A stretch of DNA of 64,000 bases from Eustoma russellianum (lineage: Eukaryota; Streptophyta; Magnoliopsida; Gentianales; Gentianaceae), in contig AP025075.1 of NCBI GenBank assembly GCA_036186865.1, positions 14,928,478-14,992,477 of the forward strand, written 5' to 3'. The translations under genes and the position numbers were made by a program. Every line of letters starts with the position of its first letter. Within the stretch, counting starts at the first letter, position 1. Shown piece by piece: positions 11,678 through 23,057 of this stretch. The notes under the pieces were generated by a model. The model saw only the letters and a program-made list of their open reading frames with translations. It was not told where the DNA came from and searched no databases.

Positions 11678-12278
11678 CAGCAAGTGTACCATAAACAATC
11701 ATGCATTAAATGGAAAGTACATACAAGAACCAAACCCCCAAAACTCGGTATAGAAACATACCTGACCTTCCATTCAACACCCGTAAGAAATCAGCTCATA
11801 ACTTATCAAAGATTGAAACTTAACAAAGATAATAACTTATGAAAAGATCATCACTCAATAAAGATCATAACATATGAAAAGGTCATCACTCAATAAAGAT
11901 CATAACTTAGGAGCTACCAAGTCATAACAACTTAGCCTAAGTATCATGAATAAGATTATAGCTTACGTATCAATAGTATTGAGATCGTAACTTAGGTAAC
12001 GAAAGATAAGAGGATCATAACCTAAGTAACATTACATCTAGCATTTGGCTAGCATCTCATCCCTTCAGTCAATAGCATCTATGGCAATAAAAGCATAACA
12101 TAGCCATGAAGCAAGTAAAAACACAGCTCAGTGCAAGTAGACTCAACATCATGCTCATGACCATATGCAATGCGTATGATATGCAAATGTAGTGCATAAT
12201 GAAACCATGAAAATCTTTTCCTTTTGTTCTTTCGTTCTTTCATTCAAAACGTCATCGTCAAGAAAAACAAGAGAGTAT

Positions 12279-12545
12279 TCAGATCTATTCACCCGGATCT
12301 GAGGCGGTCACTTCTTCCCTTAGAATCTATTATTCCCGAATTCGGAGCGGTCACGTCATCACTTTCAGGTCTATTCTCTCCGGGCCTGAACGGTCGATAT
12401 CAGGTTTATTCTCTCCAGGCCTAAACGATCCATATCATCAGATCAGTTAACCCCGGATCTGGAACAGGTCCATATCAGGTCTATTCTCTCCGGGCCTGAA
12501 CGGTCCATAACATCAGACCAATTAACCCAGGATCTAGAACAGGTC
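12279..12545 (-). repeat. G1 LTR inverted-repeat array
   Basis: About seven units of the form CAGRYC - ten bases - GRYCTG, including CAGATC...GGATCTG, CAGGTC...GGGCCTG and CAGATC...GGATCTG, separated by spacers containing GGTCC or GGTCA. Confidence 0.7.
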
Positions 12546-13344
12546 CTTACTGGCCAGAAAACACACACGGTATCGGTGGGAAGCGTTCTTTTAAAAACAG
12601 AATCTCTTCTTTGAAAACGCTTTTTCATCATTCTTTCTCAAAAAATCAGTTTCATAAATCATGTAAATGATGATGATGCAATGTATGACATATACTATGC
12701 AATTCATGATATAATGCATTACATATACACATACGCACAACTTATTCTTTATGCTGGAATAATTTCCAGAATTATCATTCCATATGCCCGGCCTTAAAAC
12801 CTCGTGTTTTAGGTCCCCTATCATGAGTTCTTGTCATACATATACATAAGAGTATCTTTTCTATTCGTAATATAATTTTCGTGACGATACAAAACATGTA
12901 AGACACTTAATTTATTTAATTATGAAACAAGGGCTGTTGAATTTCAGTAATGTAGTGTCCTTTCTTTTACCTTTCATATAAGCCCATTAAGCTTCATTTA
13001 ATTTTGGCCAACTTTGTAAAACTGCTGTAGACATATCAATAATCAGTGGTCATAAGCCCAAACAATATAATTAAGTCTAAGTCCACCAAAACAAAGCCCC
13101 TCAACAAGTTCTTTAATTCTGCCAAAAATTCCAGATTTGTAATACCAAATTAACTTGGGCGATTACCCCTTAACATAATCATTCTAAGCTAAGTGGTTTG
13201 CATAAAATACCCACATATGTCTTAAGTAATTGTCATAAAAGTCTCGCGGAATTATAATATCTTTAAAGGGGTCATTTATTCTTTTTCCCAAAACGAGTAC
13301 ATGCTGAATTCTGAGATGACCAATTTTACTTCGAATTTTATTGT

Positions 13345-14275
13345 GACCAAACCGTAAGTCCTTTTTCAAAAATTCCAACTCCCAAACTTATCAAACACAT
13401 AGGGCTAGCATCCTGCCAAAATTCAGCCCAATTGCATGTTTCTAAGGTCCATTTCCAGGTCTATCATTAGGTCACATAAAATATGTTCATTCCAGTAATT
13501 TCCAGTTTGACCAGTTTTATTAAAAAATTCATTAACATAAACCGTAACTCTTTTTAATGAAATTAAAACTCTCATATTTCACAGACACATATAAATATCA
13601 TCATACAAAAAATTAGCCAATTTTAACATTCCTACAGTTCCTTTTCAGGGCGTACAATATGCCACATAAAACCGTCCAGCTCCAGTATTTCTATCTGAGC
13701 AGTTCATACTAAAAATTATATTCTGGTCAATCCACCAATCCTTCTACCAAAATTCCAATTCCTACATTTAATAAACATATGGGGATATCATTGTACCAAA
13801 AATTAGTCAATTTGAACACCTCTAAGGTTCATTTTCAGGTCGTACAACATGACACAGAAAACTGGTCAGCTCCAGTACCTCTGTTTGACCAGTTGTCACT
13901 AAATAATTTTTTAAGGATAAACCACAACTCCTTTTATTGAAATTCCAACTCACACATCTCATAAACATATAAGGATAACATCATACCAAAAATTAGCCAA
14001 TTTGAACACTCCTAAGGTTCGTTTTCCAGGTCGTACAACATGACACATAAAACTGTCCTGCTCCAGTACTTCTGTTTTACCAACTCTTACTAAAAACTTC
14101 ATTAAGGACAAACCACAACTTCTTTTATTGAAATTCCAACTCATACATTTCATAAACATATAAGGATAACATCATACCAAAAATTAGACAATTTGAACAC
14201 TCCTAAGGTTTGTTTTCAGGTCACACAATCAGCTACACAAATCTGTCCAGCTCCAGTAGTTCCAGCACTTCTTCA
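13345..14275 (-). repeat. G1 LTR tandem ~190-bp monomers
   Basis: Units begin near 13363, 13545, 13728, 13921 and 14110 with variants of ACAACTCCTTTTATTGAAATTCC. Spacing is 182-193 bases. Confidence 0.8.
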
Positions 14276-15199
14276 CTTTTATGGTTCAAGCATTTCCAAT
14301 CCACTTCATTCCTTAAAATGACTTAATATCCATTAAATACACACTTCAACACAACGTTTCCAAGCCTCATAACATGCTTTAAACCATAAATAAAATGTTT
14401 ATGAACCATATCAAAACAGTCACACACATTCATACAATAAAACATTCGCTCATACCATCACTTTTCTTATAACAACTAGTTTTCATGTCTTGTACTTAGC
14501 ATCTTTAACTAAGATTCATAGCCTAATAATGACTAGTCATTCATGAATGCACTTCACAAATAAGGCAAGATTGGCTAGAGTATACTTGCCTCTTCGAACC
14601 TTAGAGCTTTTCCTTAGCATGATTCTTGGTTGAAATGGAGCGATATCTTCCTCCAACTTCACATATAGCACACGGTTTTGAGAGGAGGAAGAAGGATGAA
14701 CATTAGTTACTATCTTAATGAAGAAGCAACTATATTAAGGATATGATTTCCTTACCAAAATGAAACTTGGATGCGGCTTGAAATGGATTCAAACCACCAA
14801 GATATTAGCTCCTCCTAGTAGCTTGACAAATCTTCTCCTAGTGACCATTTGAGTGTCACGTTTTTAGCAAGACAAGAGGAATACCAATATGAGTTCCTTT
14901 CTTTGAAACATAGAATTCACTTAGAACACTTAGCATGTACTTACCTAGATGAATTCTTGGAGCTTGAAGATGGTTCTTGGATCCCTTTGGCTCAACTAGC
15001 CGTGTTTCTCAAATGAAAAATAGGGAAGTCTCTTGCTCCATTGTGAATTCTTGAGAGTTGAGAATAAGAGAGAGTTCTAGTGTGTTCATGGAATGAATTT
15101 TTCCTTTCTTGGCTAAGGGTTAGCCGTGGTTATGTTAAGAGGGAAGGGGTTTACCTTGGCTTGGTTTAGGCTAATTAGAGTTAATTAGACTTAGTTACT

Positions 15200-15375
15200 T
15201 TTTAACTAACCAAGGTTACTTTAATGCAACTATAGTTACTTTAATTCAACTATAGTTACTTTAATTCAACTATAGTTACTTTAATTCAACTATAGTTACT
15301 TTATGGCTAACCTAGGTTACTTTATCCAACTAGAGTTACTTTATGGGTTAACTTGAGTTACTTTAACCTTGTAAT
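15200..15375 (-). repeat. G1 LTR tandem ~20-bp repeat
   Basis: CAACTATAGTTACTTTAATT recurs four times almost exactly, flanked by AACCTAGGTTACTTTA-like variants. Confidence 0.8.
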
Positions 15376-15940
15376 TAATATAAGGTAACAATGGTAATAT
15401 TTGAATTGATCCTTGGTTAACCATGAAGGGGGGGCCGGCGGTTTAGGGCTTTTAAGGGGCCATTAGCCCACTTAATTCTCTTTCCAAGTAGGTTTAATGA
15501 GAAGCTATGTAGGTAATAGCCCCCTTTTTACTAATTATTTTCCCTTTTTGTTTTAAAATAAAATTAGGAAATTCTTAATTCCTCATGGCTAAAGGGCCGA
15601 AATTTTGTAATAGTTGGGGGGGGGGGGAAATTGTCCACTACTTCCAACTCCTTAATTTCCATTTGGGCTTATTTTAAGAAGGCCCTTAAGATTAACCTCC
15701 TTATAATTTGGAAAAACCTCTTTAAGGCCCTTTTTAAACCTTATGGCGAAATCTCTTACGCCCTTAGGGTGAATTGGCCATGGTCCATAACTCATGCTTG
15801 CATGATTATATTGTTTGCTTATCAACATAAAATAAAAGAAGCACTAAGGAAACTTAGTGAAATGCACTTGAATGATGCCACTTATTAATTTACTTATACG
15901 AGTCTTCAAGTACAATATGACTTTTCATCGGGGTACAACA

Positions 15941-17138
15941 TTATGAGACTGATTTTATGCCAAAGAAATTTAAGAAAACTCTTTTAAAGAAAAATTTCAG
16001 TTTTGAAAGAAAGACTCCAATTGGTACCATAAATTTCTTGCCAAAACAACCCGCTCCAGATCTGGGGTTAATTGATCTGATGATGAGTATGACCGTTCAG
16101 GCCCGGAGAGAATAGACCTGAGGATGATGATTTATGACCGTTCAAGCCCGAAAAGAATAGACCTGATGATGATGATTATGACCGTTCAGACCCGGAGAGA
16201 ATAGACCTGATGATGATGATTGATTGTATGACCGTTCAGGCCCAGAAAGAATAGACTTGATGACGATGATTATGACCGTTCAGGCTCGGAGAGAATAGAC
16301 TTGATGATGATTGATTGTATGACTGTTTTCAGGTCTGGAAATAATAGATCTGAAGGAAACGTTATGACCACCTCAGATCCAGAGATGATAGATCTGAACT
16401 CTCTATACTCCTTGTTTTTCGAAGATGATATTCTGAAAGAAAGAAAGATCGAATTAAGTCTCATTTTATCACGTTGCATCACATTGCATATTCATACACA
16501 TTGCATCTAACTGCTAGTCGAATGGTAGATGTACTGTTATTCAGGTTATGATATTCTTATCCTCTTTGCCTAAGTTATGATCTTATTATTTTACGTCACA
16601 TAAGTTATGATTTTATTTCCTTTTCGGCTAATGGCTTGAAGGTCAGGTATGTTAGGAATCAAAGTTCTTGGGATTTGGTTCTTGTGTATACTTTCCATTT
16701 AATTCTTGATTGTTTATGGTGTACTTGCTGGTGACTTTGTCACTCACCCCCTTATTTTTCCTCCCAGAGCCTGCAGGAAACGGGGTAGAGTGGATTGACA
16801 ATGAGCCTAGAGTTCCATACCGTAGACGTGCGAGAGGATGGCAGCTTAAGGATTTTTATTATGATGGGATATGTTTTGATGAACTTATGATGGAACATTA
16901 AATTTTGGATTACGCATTTTGTTTTGTGGACATGGTTGTAAACCTTATGCCGGATATTCGGAATGCTTTGCTTAAAAGTTTTTATTCTGCCTAAGGTTTT
17001 GATTACTGTTACGATGAAGGCATGAAAGTCCATAAATTTTATTGTGGATTGTGGCGCGTTAGCATTGACGTCTGGTACTCTCTGTAGCAAAGTACGACAG
17101 GCGCACCGTACGCAGACAGGCCAGTGCGGGGTGCTACT
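15941..17138 (+). mobile_element. G2: 5' LTR, only the 3' third remains
   Basis: The plus-strand LTR ends GTGCGGGGTGCTACT at 17138, two bases before the PBS; the final A of the usual CTACA is changed to T. Its left end abuts the G1 LTR, and the upstream two thirds are not found in the window. It contains a reverse-orientation copy of the inverted-repeat array (about 16056-16405, eight units such as CAGACCCGG...GACCTG) and the hairpin GTGAC-TTT-GTCAC (16731-16743). Matching landmarks show it is the same broad family as G1. Confidence 0.85.
16731..16743 (+). other. Conserved LTR hairpin, G2 copy
   Basis: GTGAC, TTT, GTCAC, preceded by CTTGCTG. It lies 407 bases from the LTR 3' end. Confidence 0.65.
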
Positions 17139-17140
17139 AG

Positions 17141-17152
17141 TGGTATCAGAGC
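17141..17152 (+). promoter_or_regulatory. G2 primer-binding site (initiator tRNA-Met)
   Basis: TGGTATCAGAGC, two bases after the LTR. A roughly 300-base leader follows (17153-17454) with CTAAGTTTGATCTTAGACC and GACTTAGACGGG motifs shared, in reverse, with the other gypsy leaders. Confidence 0.95.
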
Positions 17153-17454
17153 CCAGGCCCTAGATTCGGGCAGAATGTTGAACTAAGTTATGATTCTAGA
17201 AATCTAAGTTTGATCTTAGACCTAAGCCATGATCTTAGAATAGTGTTGACCTTAAACTAGGATGACTTAGACGGGAAGTAGGGTCTTAACCTAATGATTG
17301 AACCCTAGTCGATAAGATTTTAAATGTCTCATAATGAATTTAAATCTTATCTCTTTTTTCTCATTGTTCGAGATTCCTTTTAAATTAAGAATTTATTTCT
17401 GTCATATATTCTGACTATTCAACTCTGAATAAATTTTGATGCTCTATAGTGCAG

Positions 17455-18716
17455 ATGGCTCGACCTCGAGGCATACCCGCTTAAGCCCGACCCGCTGCAT
17501 AGGAGCCAGTGCCTCCACAGCCTCAGGCGCCGATTCCTCCTCCACCCGCTCAGGTCCCTCTGCCACCACCACCGCAGGACTAGAACCCACCTCCTGCTCA
17601 GAATAATCCTCCACTTCAGGGGCCTTTACCTCAGATGATTCTAGACATCCACGCCTTTTAGGCTTTCTGCAAGACCGTGACGCAGATTGGCAGAATGCCC
17701 CTCCTCAACCACATGAGCCAGTTAGGGATGCATAATACTATTTTGAGAAACTGAAAAGAGCCAATGTACCACCATTCGAATGGAAATCAGACCCAGACAT
17801 TGCTTAAAAATGGCTAGATGAAGTGGAGAATTGCTTTGAGTTAATCCGTGCCCCAGAAGAAATGAAAACCCAAGCTGTTAGACCATTCTTGCTTGGAGAA
17901 GCAAATCAATGGTGGAAAGCAAATTTGCAATCTTTACTGAGACCAATACCATGGGAAAGGTTCTTACAAGGGTTCCACAAGTTCTACATACCTCCTTTAG
18001 TCAAGCTGCAGAAGAGACATAAGTTTGAGTCACTGAAGCAAGAGCAAGGAATGACTATGGCAGACTATGCTAATAAGTTCATAGCTTTGGGGAGATTTCA
18101 TCCATCAACGATGAACGACGAAGAGACTAAGATGTTGAAATTTGAAAGAGGATTGAATCCGAGAATCAGAACTTGGTTGGTTAACGCAAATCCCGCAAAC
18201 TTTGGAGCGTTACTTGATGCTTGTTACAGAATTGAGAGGGACATCATCCGTCATGATGAAATTGGACAGAAAAGAGGAAGAGAAGCATGTGGAAGTGGAG
18301 GATCCCGTAAGATAGCCAAATAGAATTTCAGAGGACCCGGTCGTCAAGGAAAGAACCAGAATCGTTTTCAACGCCGCTCACAGCAAAAGAATCAGCCAAG
18401 AAACCAGGGTTAGCAGCAGCCAGCTATTCCGGCTTGTCTTCATTGCCAGAAGCACCATGTGGAAGAATGTTTCATTCAGGCAGGAAAATGTTTCGGATGT
18501 GGTAAGGTGGGCCATGTACTTAAGAACTATCCAGACAAGGGGACCACGTGTTTTGGATGTGGGAAAGTCGGCCACATGATCAAAGACTACCCAGAGAAAG
18601 GAGCCCAGCAGCAACAGCAACCAAGGAACCAGCGTCAGCGCTTAAACACAAGAGTTCATGTTATGACTGATGCTGCTGTTGATGAAGCTAACGATGTTGT
18701 CACTGGTATGTTTTAA
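17455..18716 (+). pseudogene. gag: G2: decayed Ty3/gypsy gag
   Basis: Gag capsid/nucleocapsid gene of a Tekay-like element, starting ATGGCTCGACC after the leader as in G3 and G4. Recognisable blocks are a proline-rich N terminus, YYFEKLKRANVPPFE, KWLDEVENCFELI, the retrotransposon-gag core (QWWKANLQ, FHKFYIPP, MNDEETKMLKFERGLNPRIRTWL) and a zinc-knuckle tail. Stops lie at 17482, 17500, 17581, 17659, 17733, 17805, 18321 and 18411; at least six replace Gln codons of the sister copies. A frameshifting deletion lies near 17690. Both CCHC knuckles have lost their last Cys to Tyr (NYP, DYP). The reading frame reaches DVVTG and then enters a putative intron at 18706; without splicing it stops at 18714-18716. 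Confidence 0.92.
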
Positions 18717-18789
18717 GATTTATGCAATGTTTAAATTTTAGCAAGATATTGTTGCCTTGTTGTTGCTTAGTCAATTTTGTATGATTCAG
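18706..18789 (+). other. G2: putative intron 1 between gag and protease
   Basis: GTATGT donor, TTGTATGATTCAG acceptor, 84 bases, AT-rich, containing in-frame stops. Removing it joins ACT-G and GA-ACT so that DVVTG runs into the protease with no frame change (phase 1). The same position and phase occur in G3 (81 bases) and G4 (80 bases). Splicing is inferred, not shown. Confidence 0.7.
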
Positions 18790-19590
18790 GAACTACCTTA
18801 GTATATAGTGTGCCTGCAAATGTGTTGTTTGACAGTGGCGCTAGCAAGTCATTTGTCTCAAGGAAGTTTACGAAGAATATTAAGCATAGCCCGGTCCATC
18901 TTGGGACGCCATATAGAGTTCAAGGGTTGCGAGATAGAGTTCGATGAACAACGGTTTGTAGCAGATTTGATCCCAATAAACATGAGCAACTTCGATATAA
19001 TTCTTGGAATGGATTGGCTCTCCAAGAATTGCACACACATTGATTGCAGTGAAAGGTGAGTTACAATTAAGGACCCAACACGTGAGGAAGTAACTTTTCA
19101 TGGAGGCTCAAAATTGAGGAAATTTCCTAAGAATATCTATGTGAATGCAATCCGTGCCCGCAAGGCGTTGAAGAGAGGACACGAAGGATTCCTAGTTTAT
19201 GCGCTAAGTGTCGATAAAGCGCCATCTGATCTTTCTCAAGTTCAGGTAGTTCAAGAGTATCCTGATGTCTTTCCAGAGGAATTACCGGGCCTTCCCCTAG
19301 ATCGAGAGATCTCATTTGAAATCAATCTAATTCCGAGAGCTGAGCCTATATCAAAGGCACCTTATCGAATGGCGCCTGCTGAGTTGAGAGAACTCAAAGA
19401 GCAGTTGCATGAGCTATTAGAGAAGAAACTTATCTGTCCAAGTGTCTCGCTTTGGGGTGCCCCAGTGTTATTCGTGAAGAAAAAAGATGGAAGCCTGCGC
19501 CTGTGCATAGATTATAGAGAGCTCAACAAGATTACAATAAAGAATAAGTACCCTCTGCCTAGAATCGATGATCTATTTGACCAGCTTCGG

Positions 19591-19660
19591 GTAAGCAATT
19601 AATAAGTCTCATTTCAATAAAATTCTGTTGTGGGCACTGTCTAAAGATATCTTAATGTAG
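19591..19660 (+). other. G2: putative intron 2 inside RT
   Basis: GTAAGC donor directly after the CGG codon of DLFDQLR and TTAATGTAG acceptor before GGA-GCA-CGA (GAR). Phase 0, 70 bases, in-frame stop TAA within. Exact removal restores LFDQLR-GARVFSK. G3 has the same arrangement (73 bases), G1 keeps the donor and G4 lacks it. Confidence 0.7.
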
Positions 19661-19906
19661 GGAGCACGAGTCTTCAGTAAAGTTGATTTGCAATCTGGAT
19701 ATTTTCAATTGAAGATTAAAGCTGAGGATATACCTAAGACTGCATTCAAGACGCGTTATATGCATTGCGAATTTCTTGTGATGCCATTCCGATTGACAAA
19801 CGCCCCAGCTGTGTTTATGGACCTTATGAATCGAGTATTTCAGGAGCAATTGGATAAGTTCGTTGTGGTTTTCATTGATGATATCTTGATTTATTCATCA
19901 GAAGCA

Positions 19907-19911
19907 GTCCA
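19907..19911. repeat. Left flank of S1 (GTCCA), unpaired
   Basis: Candidate target duplication of S1 at its insertion point in G2 RT. The partner would lie beyond the right end of S1, which is not preserved. Confidence 0.5.
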
Positions 19912-20582
19912 TGTTGGACCTGTATAGCACCACTAGAAGGGGGGGTTGAATAGTGAGCGCGGAAAAAATTAGCTTATGAAACTTTTACTGACCAATTACT
20001 CACTTCAGAAAACAGAATCTGTTTTCAGAACCTGTTTTCAAAATACTCGGTTGACTAGGTTATAGACCTCCAAAAATAATGAAACTTGGTGAATATGTAC
20101 TCTCAGATGTTATGAATATTTCATAAAAATTTCAGACTAAAACTCGGAGTTTATGGTACTGAAACAATGTCTCATTATGTCAATCTGGCCAGAAACTATT
20201 CCTTGTAATGAAAAATTTATTCCGAATAAATGACAACTCTAAATGGTCTGAAACTTTTATGAGATGTTCCTTATTATGTCTAGTGTACTCAGTTGAAACA
20301 GTTTTGAAAAATTCCTTTGCAAGTATGTCAATCATGTTGATGTTCTCAACCTCTGCCAATCTGAAAATAGATTTGCAGTAGTCTCAGAACTTTGAACGTT
20401 TGGATGACTTATACTTATCCAAATGCAATGAAACCAGTTGGAAATGAAACCTAAGACGTAAGGCTATGTTTCTGTAAAGTTTTATCAGTTTTGAAAATCG
20501 TTTTCTATTTTTCCCATGACCATGAAAACGATGCAAAAACAGAAACTGAGAGTAAAGAATGCTGAAAGTAAGAACACCAAGA

Positions 20583-20590
20583 ATTTTATA
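20583..20590 (-). promoter_or_regulatory. S1 LTR TATA box
   Basis: TATAAAAT on the minus strand within CCAGTATAAAATTC, identical in core to the boxes at 27301 and 38144 in the S2 LTRs. Confidence 0.7.
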
Positions 20591-21999
20591 CTGGTTCGGC
20601 CAACGTGAACTACACCAGTCTTCAAGGACACCTTACTTGGTATTCACTAATCACCAAAGTCACCTTAGAACAACGATGAATAGAGTTATACACCAACTCC
20701 TTCAATTTACAATGTTCTACACTAAGAACAACAACAAACAATCACCAATCAGCACCACCTCACCAAATAATGGTTTAATCACACCTTGATCAACCTTGTA
20801 CACCAATGAATTGTATATGGGTGATGTGTATGAAGCCTATTTTGAATATGGCATGTAAGAATGATAGGCTAATGGCTATATACAAGAGATGAATATGAAG
20901 AATAAAGTATAGTCTTGTAAACACTTAACAGAATTTTGGACTTCAAGTTCTTGTCTTGTGTTGGTCATCTCCTCTCCTTTTATAGCTGAAAACCATCGAA
21001 ATTAGGGCTGCAAAAACTCTCCAAGAATTGTCTTGAATGCCTTTGAGAATGATCTAGAATCTCATTTGAATAATTTGAATTGATTCCGTCTCAAAATTCA
21101 GCTAGCATGCTGAAAAAGTTTTCCACCATGTTTGAATACTTAATCCCTTCCTTTGTCATAGTTTGTCTCCCACACTTGCAAGAATATTTTTGTGGGTTAT
21201 TCTTTATCGATTATACTGCAAAAACACAGCTCCACCATGCCTTTAATTCTGAGAAAACAGGCGCCCATGTAGCTCCTTGCACATGCTGAATTTTTTACTT
21301 TTGATCTTGCATGGTAATAAGGTAGAATCTTCATGAATCATGGTAACTTTCAATTGCCATTTTACCTTGTCTTCTAGAAGCTTTCAAGATCAGTCTTTGG
21401 CTGTATAATAAATGTATAAATACATGCTATAACATGTAATAACAATGTTCCATATACGATGATGTAGGAACTTCAATTTTCAACTTCCATCGATTGCTCG
21501 GTTTTTCTCTGTTTTGTCTCAAACCCCTTCAACATACAAAATGTCTAATGTAACATGTAATATACATATAAACACGTATAGTATCATCTCCAATGTATGT
21601 AAGAAATTTGGCCAAGGGGTGTATCAATTTTGAATTTGGTTTTCCAAGAAATAAGGAAGATGATGGAGAATTGATATATGTATTTGTATTGTGACTTTGG
21701 TATTGATTTCTCCATGTAGTGCACAAAATGTTTGAGTGCTGGAAATGTATATTGGCTGGCCATCTTTGTATGTTAAGTATATGATGTGTCGGAGATGGCT
21801 CGGTAGTCATATGATACGACAAATTTTGGTTTATGCACTTTTGTCATGACGATGTAATTTTGGAAGTTTGATAACATGAAACATATGACTTGAGAATATT
21901 TTGGATGTTTATGATGTGTATATCATTCTCTTGTCGTTGACATATGTTGATGGCATATTGACGAAATGTAGAGATAGAAAGATATAGCTTGTCGTCTTG

Positions 22000-22245
22000 A
22001 GATAGAAATATATGTCGAGTGTATATCCATGAAATTTATATATGCCGTCTGACTCCAAGAAGTATATGATGTGTGTATCCACAAGATATATATGCCGAGT
22101 GTATATCAAAGAAATATATATACCACGTGTCCATAAGATATATATGCCGAGTATGTCCAAGATATATGTTTATGTCATGTACGTCCAAGAAATATATATA
22201 GACTATATCCAAGTGATGTATATATGCTGTGTATGTCACCTAAAA
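22000..22245 (-). repeat. S1 LTR ~35-bp degenerate tandem repeat
   Basis: Units such as AAGATATATATGCCGAGTGT and AAGAAATATATATACCACGT recur about six times. The ORFs called here on both strands are products of the repeat. Confidence 0.7.
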
Positions 22246-22476
22246 ATATTTGTAAACACAGCAATGTTTGTCATATGATTTAAGCATTAACGCTTCATGT
22301 CTTGTTAGGACAACGGTGACAGATATAGGCATGTAAGACATACGCATATCATATGCGTTTTGAAATCTCATAACGTTTAAATCATGTAATCATATAGCAT
22401 ATAAATCATACATTATGAAATCACATAACATATAAATCATACACTTGTAAATCAATCAATCCATGATTTCTCAACA

Positions 22477-22647
22477 ATCTCTCCCTTTTGATGATTTTCA
22501 AAGTAACCTTTAGTCATGATTTAGAAGTGACATAATTACTCCCCCTACACTTATGCATTCATAAGATATATTTCAAAATGTAATTTCAAATACTCGCCCT
22601 TAAGTCATGCTCCCCTTAAGTCAATCTCTCCCTTTAGATCATGCATT
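22477..22647 (-). other. S1: 3' internal end with several polypurine tracts
   Basis: On the minus strand the PPT CAAAAGGGAGAGAT abuts the LTR. More purine runs follow further in (complements of CTCCCCCTAC, CTCCCCTTAAG, CTCTCCCTTTAG). Multiple PPTs before the 3' LTR are a known Sirevirus trait. The sequence is broken at 22647 by S2 and continues at 38837. Confidence 0.85.
22643..22647. repeat. Target site duplication GCATT, left copy
   Basis: Directly before the first S2 LTR. The same GCATT follows the third S2 LTR at 38832-38836, and removing one copy plus S2 rejoins S1 smoothly. Confidence 0.92.
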
Positions 22648-23006
22648 TGTTGAGAAAAAGTGGTTTGAGTGATTACAAAATGCATGATTTAAATAACGTG
22701 TATTAAAAAATCCATGACAAGTTTTATAACTTAACACGTTTTTGTATGAAACCTGCCTTATATAGTTCATATATATTGTTGCCATACTAACGAGCCATGA
22801 AGCTTTAAAGCTTACGTCAAATGGCGAGCATTTGTTGAGTTTGAACTATTTTCAGGTGCCACCATTAATGAACTAAACTAGTTCATTAAGTGAAGTACTT
22901 AGTTAAATAAACTAAGTAGTTCATTAAAGGAAGCTATATTTGGAAAAGGCACAAAGGCAACAAATTGAAGAATGGAAAGTCTTCTTCTCCCTAATATCAC
23001 ACGCCA

Positions 23007-23057
<51 letters not shown>

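Larger units (their letters stand above)
11259..15940 (-). mobile_element. G1: 5' LTR of a minus-strand Tekay-like element
   Basis: It runs from AGTAGCACCCCGC (TG degraded to AG) next to the PBS to CGGGGTACAACA at 15940, 4682 bases. The landmark order is the same as in the solo LTR: hairpin 11665-11677, inverted repeats about 12279-12545, ~190-bp monomers about 13345-14275 and the AACTATAGTTACTTTA repeats about 15200-15375. The matching 3' LTR and most of the internal region are missing on the left. Downstream bases TTATG would be one half of a target duplication with no surviving partner. It lies directly against the truncated LTR of G2, which it probably entered. Confidence 0.85.
18790..19911 (+). 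pseudogene. pol: G2: protease and reverse transcriptase, interrupted
   Basis: Aspartic protease with LFDSGAS at about 18824-18844, then IILGMDWLSKN. About 16 codons are missing after YRVQ relative to G3, which shifts the frame near 18920, and TGA follows SER at 19057-19059. Next come the linker EYPDVFPEELPGLP, RT start LWGAPVLFVKKKDGSLRLCI (about 19450-19509) and PRIDDLFDQLR, then a putative 70-base intron (19591-19660). After it the RT resumes GARVFSKVDLQSGYFQ and reaches the catalytic FIDDILIYS near 19890. The gene is cut at 19911 by insertion of S1; RNase H and integrase are not in the window. No function is expected. Confidence 0.9.
19912..22476 (-). mobile_element. S1: Sirevirus-like 3' LTR, minus strand
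   Basis: 2565 bases beginning TGTTGGACCTGTATAGCACCA and ending TTTCTCAACA. In reverse complement it runs TGTTGAGAAA...CACCACTAGAAGG-type end, the same termini as the S2 LTRs. A minus-strand TATAAAAT box lies at 20583-20590 in a GAACCAGTATAAAATTC context shared with S2. The region 22000-22245 holds about six degenerate ~35-base units built on GATATATATGCCGAGTGTAT. The polypurine tracts and pol fragments on its right fix it as the 3' LTR of a minus-strand element. It was inserted in the RT gene of G2. Confidence 0.88.
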
